Positions 33,623 through 43,048 are shown, counted from the first letter of the stretch. The stretch is 64,000 bases of DNA from Gammaproteobacteria bacterium (GCA_009843635.1 VYDB01000112.1:34018-98017); one strand, 5' to 3'. A program made the numbers and translations. Notes: generated from the letters alone by a model not told the origin.

Positions 33623-34806
33623 TGAAGGGCCGCGCCCTGTTGCTGTGCGCTGTTCTCGTTCTCGGTGGCCTGCTGGGCCTGTTCATGGCGCGCGATCCGG
33701 GCTATCTGGTGCTCGCCTACGATGGCGCGGTGCTGGAAACGAGCCTGTGGTTCGGCCTGCTGCTGTTGGTGGCTGCTTACGTCTCGCTGCGCCTGCTGTT
33801 GTTTGTGCTGGGTCGCTTGCTGCGCGGCAAGGGCTTGTTCACGGCTTGGCGCGCCCGCGCTGCGCAACGGCAGACCAATCGCGGCCTACTGCTGCTCGAG
33901 GAAGGCGACTGGCCGCAGGCCAAGCGCTTGTTGGTCAACGCCGCGGGGGACGTTGCTGCCCCAGCCATTAACTATCTGAACGCCGCTCGAGCCGCCCACG
34001 AATTGGGGGCGTTTGAAGAGCGCGATGAACTGCTCAGCCAAGCGAAGCAGCAGGACTCGAAGGCCGCTCCGGCGGTGGGCTTGGCCGGTGCCGATTTGCG
34101 GATGGCGGCGGGACAATGGCGTGAAGCGCTGGCGTGGTTGCGTGAACTGCAAGTGTTGGCGCCCAAGCACCCTAGGGTTTTGGAGCGTCTATGGCGCTGC
34201 CATGAAGCGCTTGAGGACTGGCAGGCGCTTATCGAACTCGCGCCAGCAATGCGCAAAGCCGATGCGGCCGATGCCGAGGCGTTGAACGCCATGGAACGGC
34301 AAGCGTGGTGCCGCCGGCTTGCCACCGCCGATGGCCTGAAGGTTTGGGAGAAGCGTCCCAAGGCGCTTAAGGACGACCCGGACTTGGCGTTGGCCGCCAC
34401 CTTGGGCGGGCAGGCGGCGGGCGATGCCGCGGGAGCGGAAAGTCTGCTTCGAGAGGTTTTGGGCCGCAGTTGGCGCGATGACTTGGTCAATCTCTATGGC
34501 CGAATCAAATCGCCGGCGCCCGACCACCAACTGGCCACCGCCGAAGCCTGGCTGGAGGATCGGCCCGATGACAGCGAACTGTTGCTGGCCGCAGGCCGTC
34601 TGGCGCTGATGAATGCCGACTGGCCGAAGGCGCGGCGCTATTTCGAGACGAGCCTACGCCGCAAGCCGAACTCCGAAAGCCGTGCGGAACTTGGACGTTT
34701 GCTTATCGCCCTTGGGGAGACCCGGCGCGGTGGTGAACTCTTAACCCAGGCATCTGGTGTACCGAACGGCTTGCCCGACCTGCCACTGCCCCAGCGCTCC
34801 GGCTAA
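33622..34806 (+). CDS. hemY: HemY protein (membrane-anchored TPR protein)
   Basis: A 394-residue protein with two N-terminal transmembrane helices (about 4-22 and 42-66, HemY_N region ending in RGKGLFTAWRARAAQRQT) and a long TPR-like helical C-terminal domain (RGLLLLEEGDWPQAKRLL, SELLLAAGRLALMNADWPKA). It is the gammaproteobacterial HemY, unrelated to the Bacillus protoporphyrinogen oxidase of the same name, and is thought to organise late heme enzymes. It is the last gene of hemCDXY and convergent with rho. Confidence 0.9.
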   Translation: MKGRALLLCAVLVLGGLLGLFMARDPGYLVLAYDGAVLETSLWFGLLLLVAAYVSLRLLLFVLGRLLRGKGLFTAWRARAAQRQTNRGLLLLEEGDWPQAKRLLVNAAGDVAAPAINYLNAARAAHELGAFEERDELLSQAKQQDSKAAPAVGLAGADLRMAAGQWREALAWLRELQVLAPKHPRVLERLWRCHEALEDWQALIELAPAMRKADAADAEALNAMERQAWCRRLATADGLKVWEKRPKALKDDPDLALAATLGGQAAGDAAGAESLLREVLGRSWRDDLVNLYGRIKSPAPDHQLATAEAWLEDRPDDSELLLAAGRLALMNADWPKARRYFETSLRRKPNSESRAELGRLLIALGETRRGGELLTQASGVPNGLPDLPLPQRSG

Positions 34807-34813
34807 GCCGCAG

Positions 34814-36079
34814 CTACTTCCCCCGCATGGAGTTGAAGAACTCCTCGTTGGTGCGGGTGTCCTTGAGCTTGTTGATCAGCCACTCGATGGCGGCCAGATC
34901 GTCCATGTCGTGCAGGAGCTTGCGCAGTATCCAAACGCTCTGCAGTTCCTTCTCATCGACGATGAGTTCCTCGCGGCGAGTGCCGGAGCGGCGGATGTTG
35001 ATGGCCGGGTAAACGCGCTTCTCAGCGATTTTGCGCTCCAGGTGCAGTTCCTGGTTGCCGGTGCCCTTGAACTCCTCGTAGATCACTTCGTCCATCTTCG
35101 ATCCGGTGTCGATCAAGGACGTGGCCAGAATGGTGAGGCTGCCGCCTTCCTCGATGTTGCGGGCCGCCCCGAAGAACCGTTTGGGGCGCTCCAAGGCGTG
35201 GGCGTCAACGCCGCCGGTCAGCACCTTGCCCGACGAGGGGACGATGGTGTTGTAAGCCCGGGCAAGGCGTGTCATGGAGTCGAGCAGGATGACCACATCC
35301 TTCTTGTGCTCCACGAGCCGCTTGGCCTTCTCGATCACCATTTCGGCGACCTGCACATGCCGGGATGGCGGCTCATCGAAGGTGCTTGCGACCACTTCGC
35401 CGCGCACCGAGCGCTGCATTTCGGTCACTTCCTCGGGGCGTTCGTCGATCAGCAGCACGATGAGCACCACGTCGGGATCGTTGGCGGTGATGGACTGGGC
35501 GATGTTCTGCAGCACCAGGGTTTTGCCGGCCTTGGGCGGCGAAACGATCAAGCCGCGTTGGCCCTTGCCCACCGGGGCGATCAAATCGACGGTGCGGGCG
35601 GTCAGGTCCTCGGTGCTGCCGTTGCCGCGCTCAAGCGTGAAGCGCTCTGTTGGAAACAGGGGGGTGAGGTTTTCGAAGAGGATTTTATGCTTCTTGGAAG
35701 TCGGCTCGCTGAAGTTGATCTCGTCGACCTTGAGCATGGCGAAGTAGCGCTCGCCGTCCTTGGGTGGCCGGATCTTGCCGGCGAGGCTGTCGCCGGTGCG
35801 CAGGTTGAAGCGCCGAATCTGGCTGGGCGAGACGTAGATGTCGTCCGGGCCAGCCAGATAGGAACTGTCCGGGGAGCGCAGGAAGCCGAAGCCGTCCTGC
35901 AGGATTTCCAAGGTGCCCGCGCCGAAAATGTCCTCGCCCGCCTTGGCCTGCTTGCGCACGATGGATGCGATGACCTCCTGCTTGCGCGAGCGGGCCAGGT
36001 TCTCCAGGCCGAGTTCACGGCCCATGTCCACAAGCTCGCTGACGGGCTTGGCCTTGAGGTCTTTCAGATACATCGCCAT
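34814..36079 (-). CDS. rho: Transcription termination factor Rho
   Basis: A 421-residue hexameric RNA-dependent ATPase; near-identical in layout to E. coli Rho. The N-terminal RNA-binding domain has [20 protein letters not shown] and [40 protein letters not shown]; the motor domain has the P-loop SPPKAGKT, Walker [19 protein letters not shown] and the R-loop/Q-loop region [20 protein letters not shown]. The alternative start MYLKDLKAK at 36073 would fit the family as well. A long leader and promoter lie upstream. Confidence 0.97.
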   Translation of the reverse strand: MAMYLKDLKAKPVSELVDMGRELGLENLARSRKQEVIASIVRKQAKAGEDIFGAGTLEILQDGFGFLRSPDSSYLAGPDDIYVSPSQIRRFNLRTGDSLAGKIRPPKDGERYFAMLKVDEINFSEPTSKKHKILFENLTPLFPTERFTLERGNGSTEDLTARTVDLIAPVGKGQRGLIVSPPKAGKTLVLQNIAQSITANDPDVVLIVLLIDERPEEVTEMQRSVRGEVVASTFDEPPSRHVQVAEMVIEKAKRLVEHKKDVVILLDSMTRLARAYNTIVPSSGKVLTGGVDAHALERPKRFFGAARNIEEGGSLTILATSLIDTGSKMDEVIYEEFKGTGNQELHLERKIAEKRVYPAINIRRSGTRREELIVDEKELQSVWILRKLLHDMDDLAAIEWLINKLKDTRTNEEFFNSMRGK

Positions 36080-36411
36080 AGGGTGGGCTCTTTCTCAAAC
36101 AGGTTGGGGGGGTCTTGCCGCCTCGCGGCCTAGCGTCTTAAGCCGCTTAGCGTCTTAAAAGGGATGCGGGGGCGTTAGTTGCGCGGCAGCGGCGAGGGTT
36201 GAATTGAGGAGGACGTCTCCGGTTGTTTTAGGAAAGGCGCCGGGCTGCTTTATGGATGGGTTCAGTCGGCGCCTTGGCTTGCCATTTCGCGGCCCGCAAA
36301 TTTGTTGCCGGTCGGCTGGGTTGGAATGCTTGGGGCTAGAAACGGTTGGATGGATTGCTGCTTTCGACCTCCACCCGCAGGCCAGTTTAGTGTTTTGATT
36401 GGCCCCGTCAA
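36080..36411 (-). promoter_or_regulatory. rho promoter and about 300-nt leader
   Basis: On the minus strand TTGACG (36411-36406) and TAAACT (36389-36384) are 16 bp apart, a good sigma70 promoter. The transcript would begin near 36377 and run about 300 nt before the rho start. This leader has no gene, is C-rich and G-poor for much of its length (stretches such as CCAAGCATTCCAACCCAGCC), and contains TTAAGACGCTA twice (36131-36160). A long C-rich leader fits the known autogenous attenuation of rho in enterobacteria. Confidence 0.5.
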
Positions 36412-36439
36412 GCGGAATGATGGGTTGATTTCATCCCGC
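36412..36439 (-). terminator. Possible trxA terminator hairpin
   Basis: GCGGGATGA and TCATTCCGC (minus strand) can pair with one mismatch across a 10-nt loop, 18 bp after the trxA stop. There is no U-tract, so it could instead be a protein-binding site; it abuts the -35 of the rho promoter. Confidence 0.3.
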
Positions 36440-36457
36440 CTGACAACCGGACTGGGA

Positions 36458-36784
36458 TCAGATGTTACCGTCGAGAAAGGCTTCCAAGGCAGACTTGCTC
36501 AGCACGCCGACCTTGGTGGCCTCCACCGCACCGCCGTTGAATAGCATGAGGGTGGGGATGCCGCGAATGCCGTACTTGGCCGGGGTTTGCTGGTTGGAGT
36601 CGATGTCCAGCTTGCAGATCTTCACCCGGTCGCTGTATTCGTTGGCCACTTCGTCGAGGATTGGCGCGATCATCTTGCAGGGGCCGCACCACTCAGCCCA
36701 GTAGTCCACGAGCACGGGCTTGTCGGATTGAAGCACATCGGCTTCGAAGTCAGCATCGGTGGTGTGAACGATGTTCTCGCTCAT
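36458..36784 (-). CDS. trxA: Thioredoxin 1
   Basis: A 108-residue thioredoxin with the redox motif in [16 protein letters not shown] and the cis-Pro segment [11 protein letters not shown]. The start at 36784 is preceded by TTGGAGAATCAACGC, a good ribosome site; a start five codons upstream is possible. It maintains cytosolic thiols and serves ribonucleotide reductase and PAPS reductase-type enzymes. The order trxA-rho on one strand is the common gammaproteobacterial arrangement. Confidence 0.95.
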   Translation of the reverse strand: MSENIVHTTDADFEADVLQSDKPVLVDYWAEWCGPCKMIAPILDEVANEYSDRVKICKLDIDSNQQTPAKYGIRGIPTLMLFNGGAVEATKVGVLSKSALEAFLDGNI

Positions 36785-36968
36785 GCGTTGATTCTCCAAT
36801 GGTTGGTTGTGAGGTGCAGGCCGGGGCCGAAAAAAAGAGGCGGCAGTTTAGCACAGGCCACGGGCACGGTGGGTCGTCGGCCCAAGGTTTCGAGGGCGGG
36901 ACGCCCTCGATTCGATTGACTGCGCAAAGGGCTATAGTAGGCCGTCTTCGCCTTGCTTCGGGTCCTGC

Positions 36969-38699
36969 ATGATCATCCTCGGCCTCTCCGGTGCCTTGGG
37001 CCACGATCCCTCCGCGGCGCTGCTGGTGGACGGCGAGTTGGTGGCCGCGGCGGAGGAGGAGCGTTTCCTGCGCGACAAGCACGCCAAGAACCGCATGGCG
37101 GTGGAGGCGGCCCGCTATTGCCTGGAGGCGGCAGGCCTAGGCGCCGGGGATGTGGATGCCGTTGCTTTTCCCTATGCGCCCGTCAGCCTCGCCAGCGCGG
37201 CTCGATGGCGCTACGCCCAGCGGCACTGGTATGCGCCGGATCGGGCGCTCGACGCGCTAGCCAACGGCAACCGCCGCTTTCGGCGCAACCGCCGCCGCGT
37301 GATGGAGGCGGGGCAGCGTCTCGGCATCAACTGGTCGAAAACCGAGTTCGTTCCCGTGGAGCACCATCTCGCTCATGCCGCCAGCGCCTACCATTGCAGT
37401 GGATTTACCGAGAAGACCGCCATCATGGGGGTGGACGGCAAGGGCGAATACGCCACCACTTTTTTCGGCTACGGCGAGAACGGACGCATCCACGGCATTC
37501 GGCAGTTCTACGATCCGGACTCCTTGAGTGGCGTGTACGGCGCGATGACCGAGTACCTCGGCTTTGAGATGCTCGACGGGGAGTACAAGGTCATGGGGAT
37601 GGCGCCTTACGGCGATCCCGGGCGCTTCGACTTCTCCCGGCTCATCCGGCCGCGGGGTGACGGCTTCCAAGTCAACGCCCGCTACATCAACACCGTGGGC
37701 CTGCGGCGCTACAAGGAGAACGGCGTGGGCTACTACTTCAGTCCCAAGTTGGTGGAGTGGCTCGGGCCGAGACGGCGGGATGATGCCGCCGACGAACCCT
37801 ACGTCCACTACGCCGCGGCCATGCAGCGGCTGTTTGAGGATTGGTGTCTGAAGCTGCTCGAAACCCACTTGGGCGGAGTGCTGCGGGAGACCGGAAAGCT
37901 GGCCTTCGCCGGCGGCGGGGCGCTGAACGTCAAGCTCAACCAGCGCATCGTGGCGCTTGACCACGTCGATGAACTGTTCGTGCAGCCGGCCGCCGGGGAT
38001 TCGGGCACTTCCCTGGGCGCCGCCGCCTACGTCGCGGCTGATAGGGGAGAGCGGCTGACCCGAATGACTCACGTCTTCCTCGGCCCCGAATACAGCAACG
38101 ACGACTGCCGCATGGCGTTGGATGCGAGCGCCGATGCGGTTGAGTATCGTGCCTTGGACGACGTGCCCAAAGACGCCGCGGCGCTCATCGCCGCCGGAAA
38201 CCCGGTGGCTTGGTTTCAGGGCCGCATGGAGTTCGGCCCCCGCGCCCTGGGCGCACGCAGCATCCTAGGCTGCCCCAGCGTGCCGGGGATGGCCGACCGC
38301 ATCAACGAGCAAATCAAGTTCCGGGAGCGCTGGCGTCCGTTCTGCCCGAGCGTGCTCGACCGGGTGGCGCCGGAGATCATCGGCAGCCACCATCCGGCTC
38401 CCTTCATGACCATCACCTTTGATGTGGCGCAAGCTTGGCAGGCGCGCATCCCGGAGGTGGTGCATGAGGACGGCACGGCGCGGGTGCAGATCGTCGAACC
38501 CGGAGCCCACCCCCGCTACTATGCGTTGCTCGAAGCCTTGGAGCAGTTGACTGGCAATGCCGTGGTGCTGAACACGTCGCTGAACCGCCGCGGCGAACCG
38601 ATGGTCTGTTCGCCTGCGGACGCCTTGGACATGTTTCTTGGCTCCGGCCTGCAGTACTTGGTGATGGAGGACTTCCTGGTGACCAAGCGTCGTGGCTGA
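36969..38699 (+). CDS. Carbamoyltransferase (NodU/TobZ family)
   Basis: A 576-residue enzyme that transfers carbamoyl from carbamoyl phosphate (via carbamoyl-AMP) to a hydroxyl group. The N-terminal Kae1-like domain has LGLSGALGHDPSAALL, the metal-binding EHHLAHAASAYH, and GEYKVMGMAPYGDP; the C-terminal YrdC-like part has FQGRMEFGPRALGARSIL and the end VLNTSLNRRGEPMVCSPADA. Family members modify Nod factors, antibiotics and cell-surface sugars. It overlaps by 8 bp a glycosyltransferase gene, so the acceptor is probably a surface glycan or glycolipid. A hairpin TCGAGGGC/GCCCTCGA (36890-36910) lies upstream. Confidence 0.85.
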   Translation: MIILGLSGALGHDPSAALLVDGELVAAAEEERFLRDKHAKNRMAVEAARYCLEAAGLGAGDVDAVAFPYAPVSLASAARWRYAQRHWYAPDRALDALANGNRRFRRNRRRVMEAGQRLGINWSKTEFVPVEHHLAHAASAYHCSGFTEKTAIMGVDGKGEYATTFFGYGENGRIHGIRQFYDPDSLSGVYGAMTEYLGFEMLDGEYKVMGMAPYGDPGRFDFSRLIRPRGDGFQVNARYINTVGLRRYKENGVGYYFSPKLVEWLGPRRRDDAADEPYVHYAAAMQRLFEDWCLKLLETHLGGVLRETGKLAFAGGGALNVKLNQRIVALDHVDELFVQPAAGDSGTSLGAAAYVAADRGERLTRMTHVFLGPEYSNDDCRMALDASADAVEYRALDDVPKDAAALIAAGNPVAWFQGRMEFGPRALGARSILGCPSVPGMADRINEQIKFRERWRPFCPSVLDRVAPEIIGSHHPAPFMTITFDVAQAWQARIPEVVHEDGTARVQIVEPGAHPRYYALLEALEQLTGNAVVLNTSLNRRGEPMVCSPADALDMFLGSGLQYLVMEDFLVTKRRG

Positions 38700-39756
38700 A
38701 ACCGCCTTCAACCAGTTGATCCAGATCTGCCCCAACGACGGCCCGCCCTTCCTCGACATTGTCCGCGTGTACCGCAAGGCGGCGACGAGCCTCGGGCTGG
38801 GTGGCGCCGACTTCTTTCTGAGCCCTTCCACGACACAAATTCTGAACCAAGGCGAGGGCGTTCCCCAACGTGGCGCCAAAGCCGCGCGTTACCTCGATTG
38901 CGAAGACCTCAAGAACACTGCCGCCCTAGCGCGACGGTTGCGCCAAGCCTTGCCCGAGACCAGTGACGGCTTGGTGCTTTGCCATCGCTACCGAGCTTAC
39001 AAGTCCTTTGTGGCAACCGGGCTCGACTCGGCTCGCCTGGTCGCTGTGGCGCACGAATACGGCTTCTTCCGACGCCGTCGGCGCCGTTGGGCGCGGCGTC
39101 TTTCCCGGCACGACGCTCTGTTTGCCGGCGTCTCCCCCGGCGTGGCCGAGGAACTCAAGCAAGCCACCGGCAGCGCCTTGGTCTGGCCCAATGCCTTGGA
39201 CCTCGATGCCTTGGACCCCCTCGACCGCACCGCCGCCCGCCAGGCCCTCGCCCTGCCGCCGGAGGGCTTTGTCTTTGGTGTGGTCGGGCGCCTGCACTAC
39301 AAGAAACGCCCGGAACTGGCCCTGGAGGCATTAAGGATATTCCTCGAACGCACTGGCAGGAGCGACGCCCACTTGGCGTTCGTCGGCGATGGTGCCCTGC
39401 GCGAGCGCCTGGAACTGGCCAGCCGGGGCTTGCCTGTAACCTTCACTAGCTTCATCCCCGCCGCGGCCCGGCTCATGAAGGCCTTCGACGCCCTGCTGAT
39501 GGCATCAAGCAACGAACCCTTCGGCATGGTGCTGCTGGAAGCCATGGCGGCAGGCGTGCCTGTAGTTACCCCCCGCCAACCGGGACCGCTCTGCATCCTC
39601 GCGGACCTCGGCCACTACTTTGAAGGCTCCGAACCCCAAGCGATCGCCGGTGCCATGCAATCCGCCCTCGAAGCACCGCCCGGAGAAGGTCCTGAGCGGG
39701 CACAGCGGGAGTTTTCCGTCGCCGCCGTGGCCAAGCGGCTTGAGGCGCTTCTGTAA
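38692..39756 (+). CDS. Glycosyltransferase family 4 protein
   Basis: A 354-residue GT-B glycosyltransferase with a GTG start inside the end of the carbamoyltransferase gene. The C-terminal donor domain shows GFVFGVVGRLHYKKRPELAL and the EX7E-type segment SSNEPFGMVLLEAMAAGVPV. The N-terminal acceptor domain is basic around residues 123-138 (RRRRRRWARRL), which suggests contact with the membrane surface. Together with the upstream gene it probably builds a carbamoylated sugar on LPS or another surface polymer; this is inference from linkage. Confidence 0.8.
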   Translation: MAETAFNQLIQICPNDGPPFLDIVRVYRKAATSLGLGGADFFLSPSTTQILNQGEGVPQRGAKAARYLDCEDLKNTAALARRLRQALPETSDGLVLCHRYRAYKSFVATGLDSARLVAVAHEYGFFRRRRRRWARRLSRHDALFAGVSPGVAEELKQATGSALVWPNALDLDALDPLDRTAARQALALPPEGFVFGVVGRLHYKKRPELALEALRIFLERTGRSDAHLAFVGDGALRERLELASRGLPVTFTSFIPAAARLMKAFDALLMASSNEPFGMVLLEAMAAGVPVVTPRQPGPLCILADLGHYFEGSEPQAIAGAMQSALEAPPGEGPERAQREFSVAAVAKRLEALL

Positions 39757-39803
39757 AGACCGCGTTTGCCGGTGGCCCGACGGGGTTTGGCGCAACGAGA
39801 ACC

Positions 39804-41681
39804 TCAGGCGTTCGCTCCCCGGAGCAACGCCACCTTTTCCTGCAGAACGCCAGCCGTGACGCCCTCCGGCTGCAGGGCCTCGCCGGCCACCACCTGGACT
39901 CGGCTCCAGAAGCGGCTGGGGTTGCGGAAGGCGCCGGCCTTGCGGCTGAAGAAGCTGCCCCAGAGGCCGCGCAGGGCCATGGGTATCACCGGCGCTGGGG
40001 TTTCCCGCAGGATGCGCTCGATGCCGGGGCGGAACGGTTCGATTTCACCGTCCGTCGTGAGCCGGCCTTCAGGGAAGATGCACAGCAGATCGCCGGCGGC
40101 GAGCGCCTCGCGAATCTCGCCGAAGGCGGTCTCAAAGGCGTCCTCGTCCGCGCTGCGGCCGGCGATTGGGATGGCGCGCCCGGTGCGGAAGATGAAGTTG
40201 AGCACTGGCAAGTCATAGATCGGCTTGAACATGACGAAGCGAATGGGGCGGCGCACGGCCCCGGCGAGCAGCAGCGCATCCACGTAGCTCACGTGATTGC
40301 AGACGAGGACGGCGGCGCCCCGGTCCGGCACCCGCTCCAAGCCCTCGTGGGTCACGCGGTACATCGTGTGCGAAAGCAGCCACACCAGAAAGCGCATGGC
40401 GAACTCCGGCACTTGGTGGAAGATGAAGCCAGCCACGGCGATGTTGGCGATGGCCACGGCCAGCAGCAGGGTGGGAATGGAGAAGCCGAACACCGCCAGC
40501 CAAAGGATGGCGACGCCGGCACCCACCACCATGAATAGCGAGTTGAGCACGTTGGCGGCGGCGATGATGCGCGCCCGCCGCGCCTCGGGCGTGCGGTGCT
40601 GGATCAGGGCTTGCAGCGGAACCACGAACAAGCCGCCGAACAGGCCGAGCAGCAGCAGGTCCACGAGCAGCCGGGCGCTGCCGCTGCCGGCGACGAAGGC
40701 GGCAGCAGTGCGCAAGCCGTCGCCGTCGATGGCTTCGATGGCGAAGTAGGCGTCGATGCCCGCGATGCTGATGCCGAGCGCGCCGAATGGCACCAGGCCG
40801 ATCTCGATTCGCCGCCTTGAGAGCTTTTCGCAGGCCAGCGAGCCCAGCGCCACCGCCACGGTGAACACCGTGAGGATCAGCGTCACCACGGTCGGCCCGC
40901 CGGCCAAGTGCACTCGCGCCAAGTTCGGAATCTGCGCCAGGTACACGCCGCCGAGCAGCCAGAACCAGGAGATGCCCAGTATGGAAAGGAACACGCTGCG
41001 CTGCAGCCTGGCCAACTTCATGAGGCGCAGGGTCTCCGTGATGGGATTCCACCCGACCTGCTGATCTGGGTCGTTGGCGGGCGCTTGCGGGATGTGGCGG
41101 CTGGCCAAGTACCCGGCCACGGCAACGCCGGCCACCAAAACGAAGAGCCCGAGGGACAGGCCCGTGCTTCCGCCGATCAGGCTGCCCACCAAGGTGCCGA
41201 GCAGGATGGCGACGAAGGTGCCCATCTCCACCAGCCCATTGCCGCCCACCAATTCGGTTTCATGCAGGTGTTGCGGCAGGATCGAGAACTTCAACGGGCC
41301 AAAGAAAGTGGATTGCACGCCGAACAGGAACAGCACCGCCAGCATGGCGGCGGCATTTTGCAAGTACAGTGACAATCCCGCCAGCAGGGCGACGGCGATC
41401 TCGAAGACCTTGATGCGGCGGATCAGGCGGGACTTCTCATACTTGTCGGCGATCTGCCCGGCGGTGGCGGAGAACAGGAAGAAGGGCAGCACGAACAGGC
41501 CCGCAGCGGCATTCACGGCGAAATCCGCCGACTCGGCGGCGACGATGCCGCCGTAAACGAACATGACCGACAGGGCGGCCTTGAACAGGTTGTCGTTGAA
41601 CGCGCCGAAGAACTGGGTGATGAACAGCGGTGCCATGCGGCGCGTTGCGAACAACCGAAATTGCCCTTGGGGTTCGACCAT
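39804..41681 (-). CDS. Lysophospholipid flippase-acyltransferase fusion (LplT-PlsC)
   Basis: A 625-residue inner-membrane protein. Residues about 10-400 are an MFS transporter of the LplT type (FITQFFGAFNDNLFKAALS, then LFLFGVQSTFFGPLKFSILP). Residues about 415-610 are a PlsC acyltransferase with the catalytic NHVSYVD (HX4D), block II around GRAIPIAGR and block III FPEGRLTTDGE. The likely job is to flip lysophosphatidylethanolamine inward and reacylate it. In E. coli LplT is separate and the acyltransferase is joined to an acyl-ACP synthetase (Aas); here that synthetase domain is absent. The start at 41681 is chosen by homology. Confidence 0.85.
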   Translation of the reverse strand: MVEPQGQFRLFATRRMAPLFITQFFGAFNDNLFKAALSVMFVYGGIVAAESADFAVNAAAGLFVLPFFLFSATAGQIADKYEKSRLIRRIKVFEIAVALLAGLSLYLQNAAAMLAVLFLFGVQSTFFGPLKFSILPQHLHETELVGGNGLVEMGTFVAILLGTLVGSLIGGSTGLSLGLFVLVAGVAVAGYLASRHIPQAPANDPDQQVGWNPITETLRLMKLARLQRSVFLSILGISWFWLLGGVYLAQIPNLARVHLAGGPTVVTLILTVFTVAVALGSLACEKLSRRRIEIGLVPFGALGISIAGIDAYFAIEAIDGDGLRTAAAFVAGSGSARLLVDLLLLGLFGGLFVVPLQALIQHRTPEARRARIIAAANVLNSLFMVVGAGVAILWLAVFGFSIPTLLLAVAIANIAVAGFIFHQVPEFAMRFLVWLLSHTMYRVTHEGLERVPDRGAAVLVCNHVSYVDALLLAGAVRRPIRFVMFKPIYDLPVLNFIFRTGRAIPIAGRSADEDAFETAFGEIREALAAGDLLCIFPEGRLTTDGEIEPFRPGIERILRETPAPVIPMALRGLWGSFFSRKAGAFRNPSRFWSRVQVVAGEALQPEGVTAGVLQEKVALLRGANA

Positions 41682-41777
41682 GTCCGTGCCGTTTGGATGG
41701 ATGCGGCCACCATAACGCACAACGCCCTTGGAGATTAAGGCCCAACCAAGCGATGCCTCAGCGCAGCGAGCGCTCTG

Positions 41778-42431
41778 TCAGGTGGCAGTGGGAGACTTGA
41801 GGCCGGTCAATGCGCTGGCTTGCACCAACGGAATCACCTGGTTCAAGTCAATCGCCTTGGGGTCGGCGAGCGCCTGCATGGTGACGCCGCGCAGGAGAGC
41901 GAGAATGAGTATGCCCGCTGCCTCCGAGTCCACGCCCGAGTTGAATTCGCCGTTGTCCACCCCCCGCTGCACCAGCTTGGTCAACCTCAACCTGAATCCT
42001 TCGTTCAGATGGGCAATCTCAGTCTGCACCTCGGGCACTGCGCCCAGCGCTTCACCCATGATCACGTAGAGCGCACGGATCCGGCTTTGTCGGATGGTGA
42101 CTTCCTTTAGGTAGATTTCCACGACGGATCGCAGCGCTTGCTCGGCGCTCGGCGCGTCTGCGGAGGGGCGCAACTGATCTTCGAGGAATCGCTGGGAGAT
42201 GTGCATCAACACGGCTTTCAGCAGGCCCTTCTTGGAGCCGAACCGGTGGCTGACCAGGCCACCTGTGTACCCAGCCGCCTGGCCGACCTGATTCATGGTC
42301 GTCTGCAGATACCCCTGGGTCGCGAAGAGCTCCATGGCGGCACGAATGATCCGGCGCTCCGACTGCGCCTTTCTCTCCTCCTGCGTGCGTCGAGGTTGTG
42401 CGCGTCGCGTTGTCTCGGTTGTTTCGTTCAT
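41778..42431 (-). CDS. TetR-family transcriptional regulator
   Basis: A 217-residue regulator with an N-terminal HTH (IIRAAMELFATQGYLQTTMN, then QVGQAAGYTGGLVSHRFGSK) and a helical ligand-binding domain. It is divergent from the MaoC-CaiB-P450 operon and the 95-bp intergenic region carries a long palindrome, so it is most likely the local repressor, probably responding to an acyl-CoA or the operon's substrate. Confidence 0.9.
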   Translation of the reverse strand: MNETTETTRRAQPRRTQEERKAQSERRIIRAAMELFATQGYLQTTMNQVGQAAGYTGGLVSHRFGSKKGLLKAVLMHISQRFLEDQLRPSADAPSAEQALRSVVEIYLKEVTIRQSRIRALYVIMGEALGAVPEVQTEIAHLNEGFRLRLTKLVQRGVDNGEFNSGVDSEAAGILILALLRGVTMQALADPKAIDLNQVIPLVQASALTGLKSPTAT

Positions 42432-42480
42432 TCGAACCCTTGCATGCTGCCAATGCCCGCACCCATTTTATTTGCTTGAC

Positions 42481-42533
42481 AACCAATAAGTAAACAGGCA
42501 GCATTCATTTATTGGTTAACCGATAAGTGAATG
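42481..42533. promoter_or_regulatory. TetR operator region of the MaoC-CaiB-P450 operon
   Basis: A 32-bp palindrome at 42502-42533 has only two mismatched pairs; its core is TTATTGGTTAACCGATAA. An additional half-site AACCAATAAGTAAAC lies at 42481-42495, right after a TTGACA at 42476. The palindrome overlaps the possible GTG starts of the first operon gene, so binding would block both transcription and start-codon access. Confidence 0.65.
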
Positions 42534-43048
42534 TGAGCGACCCAGATATTTCCGGCTTCCAGCTCTGGCGGCGCGGCCAGCAATTTGAGGATTTCACGCT
42601 AGGCCAGTCGTTTACGCATCATTGGGGGCGCACGTTGACCGCCGGGGACGCCACGCTTTTCGCATCTGTGGCGCTGCGCTACTGCCCGCTCTACCTCAAT
42701 GCGGAATACGCGAAGGCGGCCGGGCACCGCGACTTGGTCGTCGATCCGCTGCTGGTCCTGTCAACGGTGATCGGCCTGTCGGTGGAGGATCTGTCGGAGG
42801 CCGGCGGGCCGTTCTTGGGCGTGAACAAGGTCGAGTTCGGGGCGCCTGTACATCCCGGCGACACCATCACAGCGGCAAGCACGGTCATCGACCTGCGTGA
42901 ATCAGAGTCCCGGCCGGCGGCTGGCATCGTCAGTTGGCGCACCGTCGGCACCAACCAGCATGAGGAAACCGTGATCGAGTACGAACGCACTAACTTGGTC
43001 GCAAAGCGGCAGTCAAAGCGGGAACGACGTATGAGCAAACCAGCATGA
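42527..43048 (+). CDS. MaoC-like dehydratase (first of a pair)
   Basis: A 173-residue single hot-dog protein: FEDFTLGQSFTHHWGRTLT, then the catalytic-type segment DATLFASVALRYCPLYLNAE and GAPVHPGDTITAASTVIDL. Family members hydrate enoyl-CoA or mesaconyl/itaconyl-type CoA esters. The start is GTG at 42527 (or 42533) and lies within the operator; no Shine-Dalgarno is visible, so it may be read leaderless or from a very short leader. Its end overlaps the second maoC by ATGA, suggesting a heteromeric hydratase. Confidence 0.8.
   Translation: MNVSDPDISGFQLWRRGQQFEDFTLGQSFTHHWGRTLTAGDATLFASVALRYCPLYLNAEYAKAAGHRDLVVDPLLVLSTVIGLSVEDLSEAGGPFLGVNKVEFGAPVHPGDTITAASTVIDLRESESRPAAGIVSWRTVGTNQHEETVIEYERTNLVAKRQSKRERRMSKPA

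Noticed and set aside
34757..36133. A 458-codon plus-strand frame opposite rho
   Set aside because: Antisense shadow of rho; no recognisable domain and no ribosome site.
41744..41780. Possible fourth copy of the interspersed repeat
   Set aside because: Only about 15 bp (AGCGATGCCTCAG and flanks) match the repeat's start; core and end are absent, so this may be chance or a small remnant.
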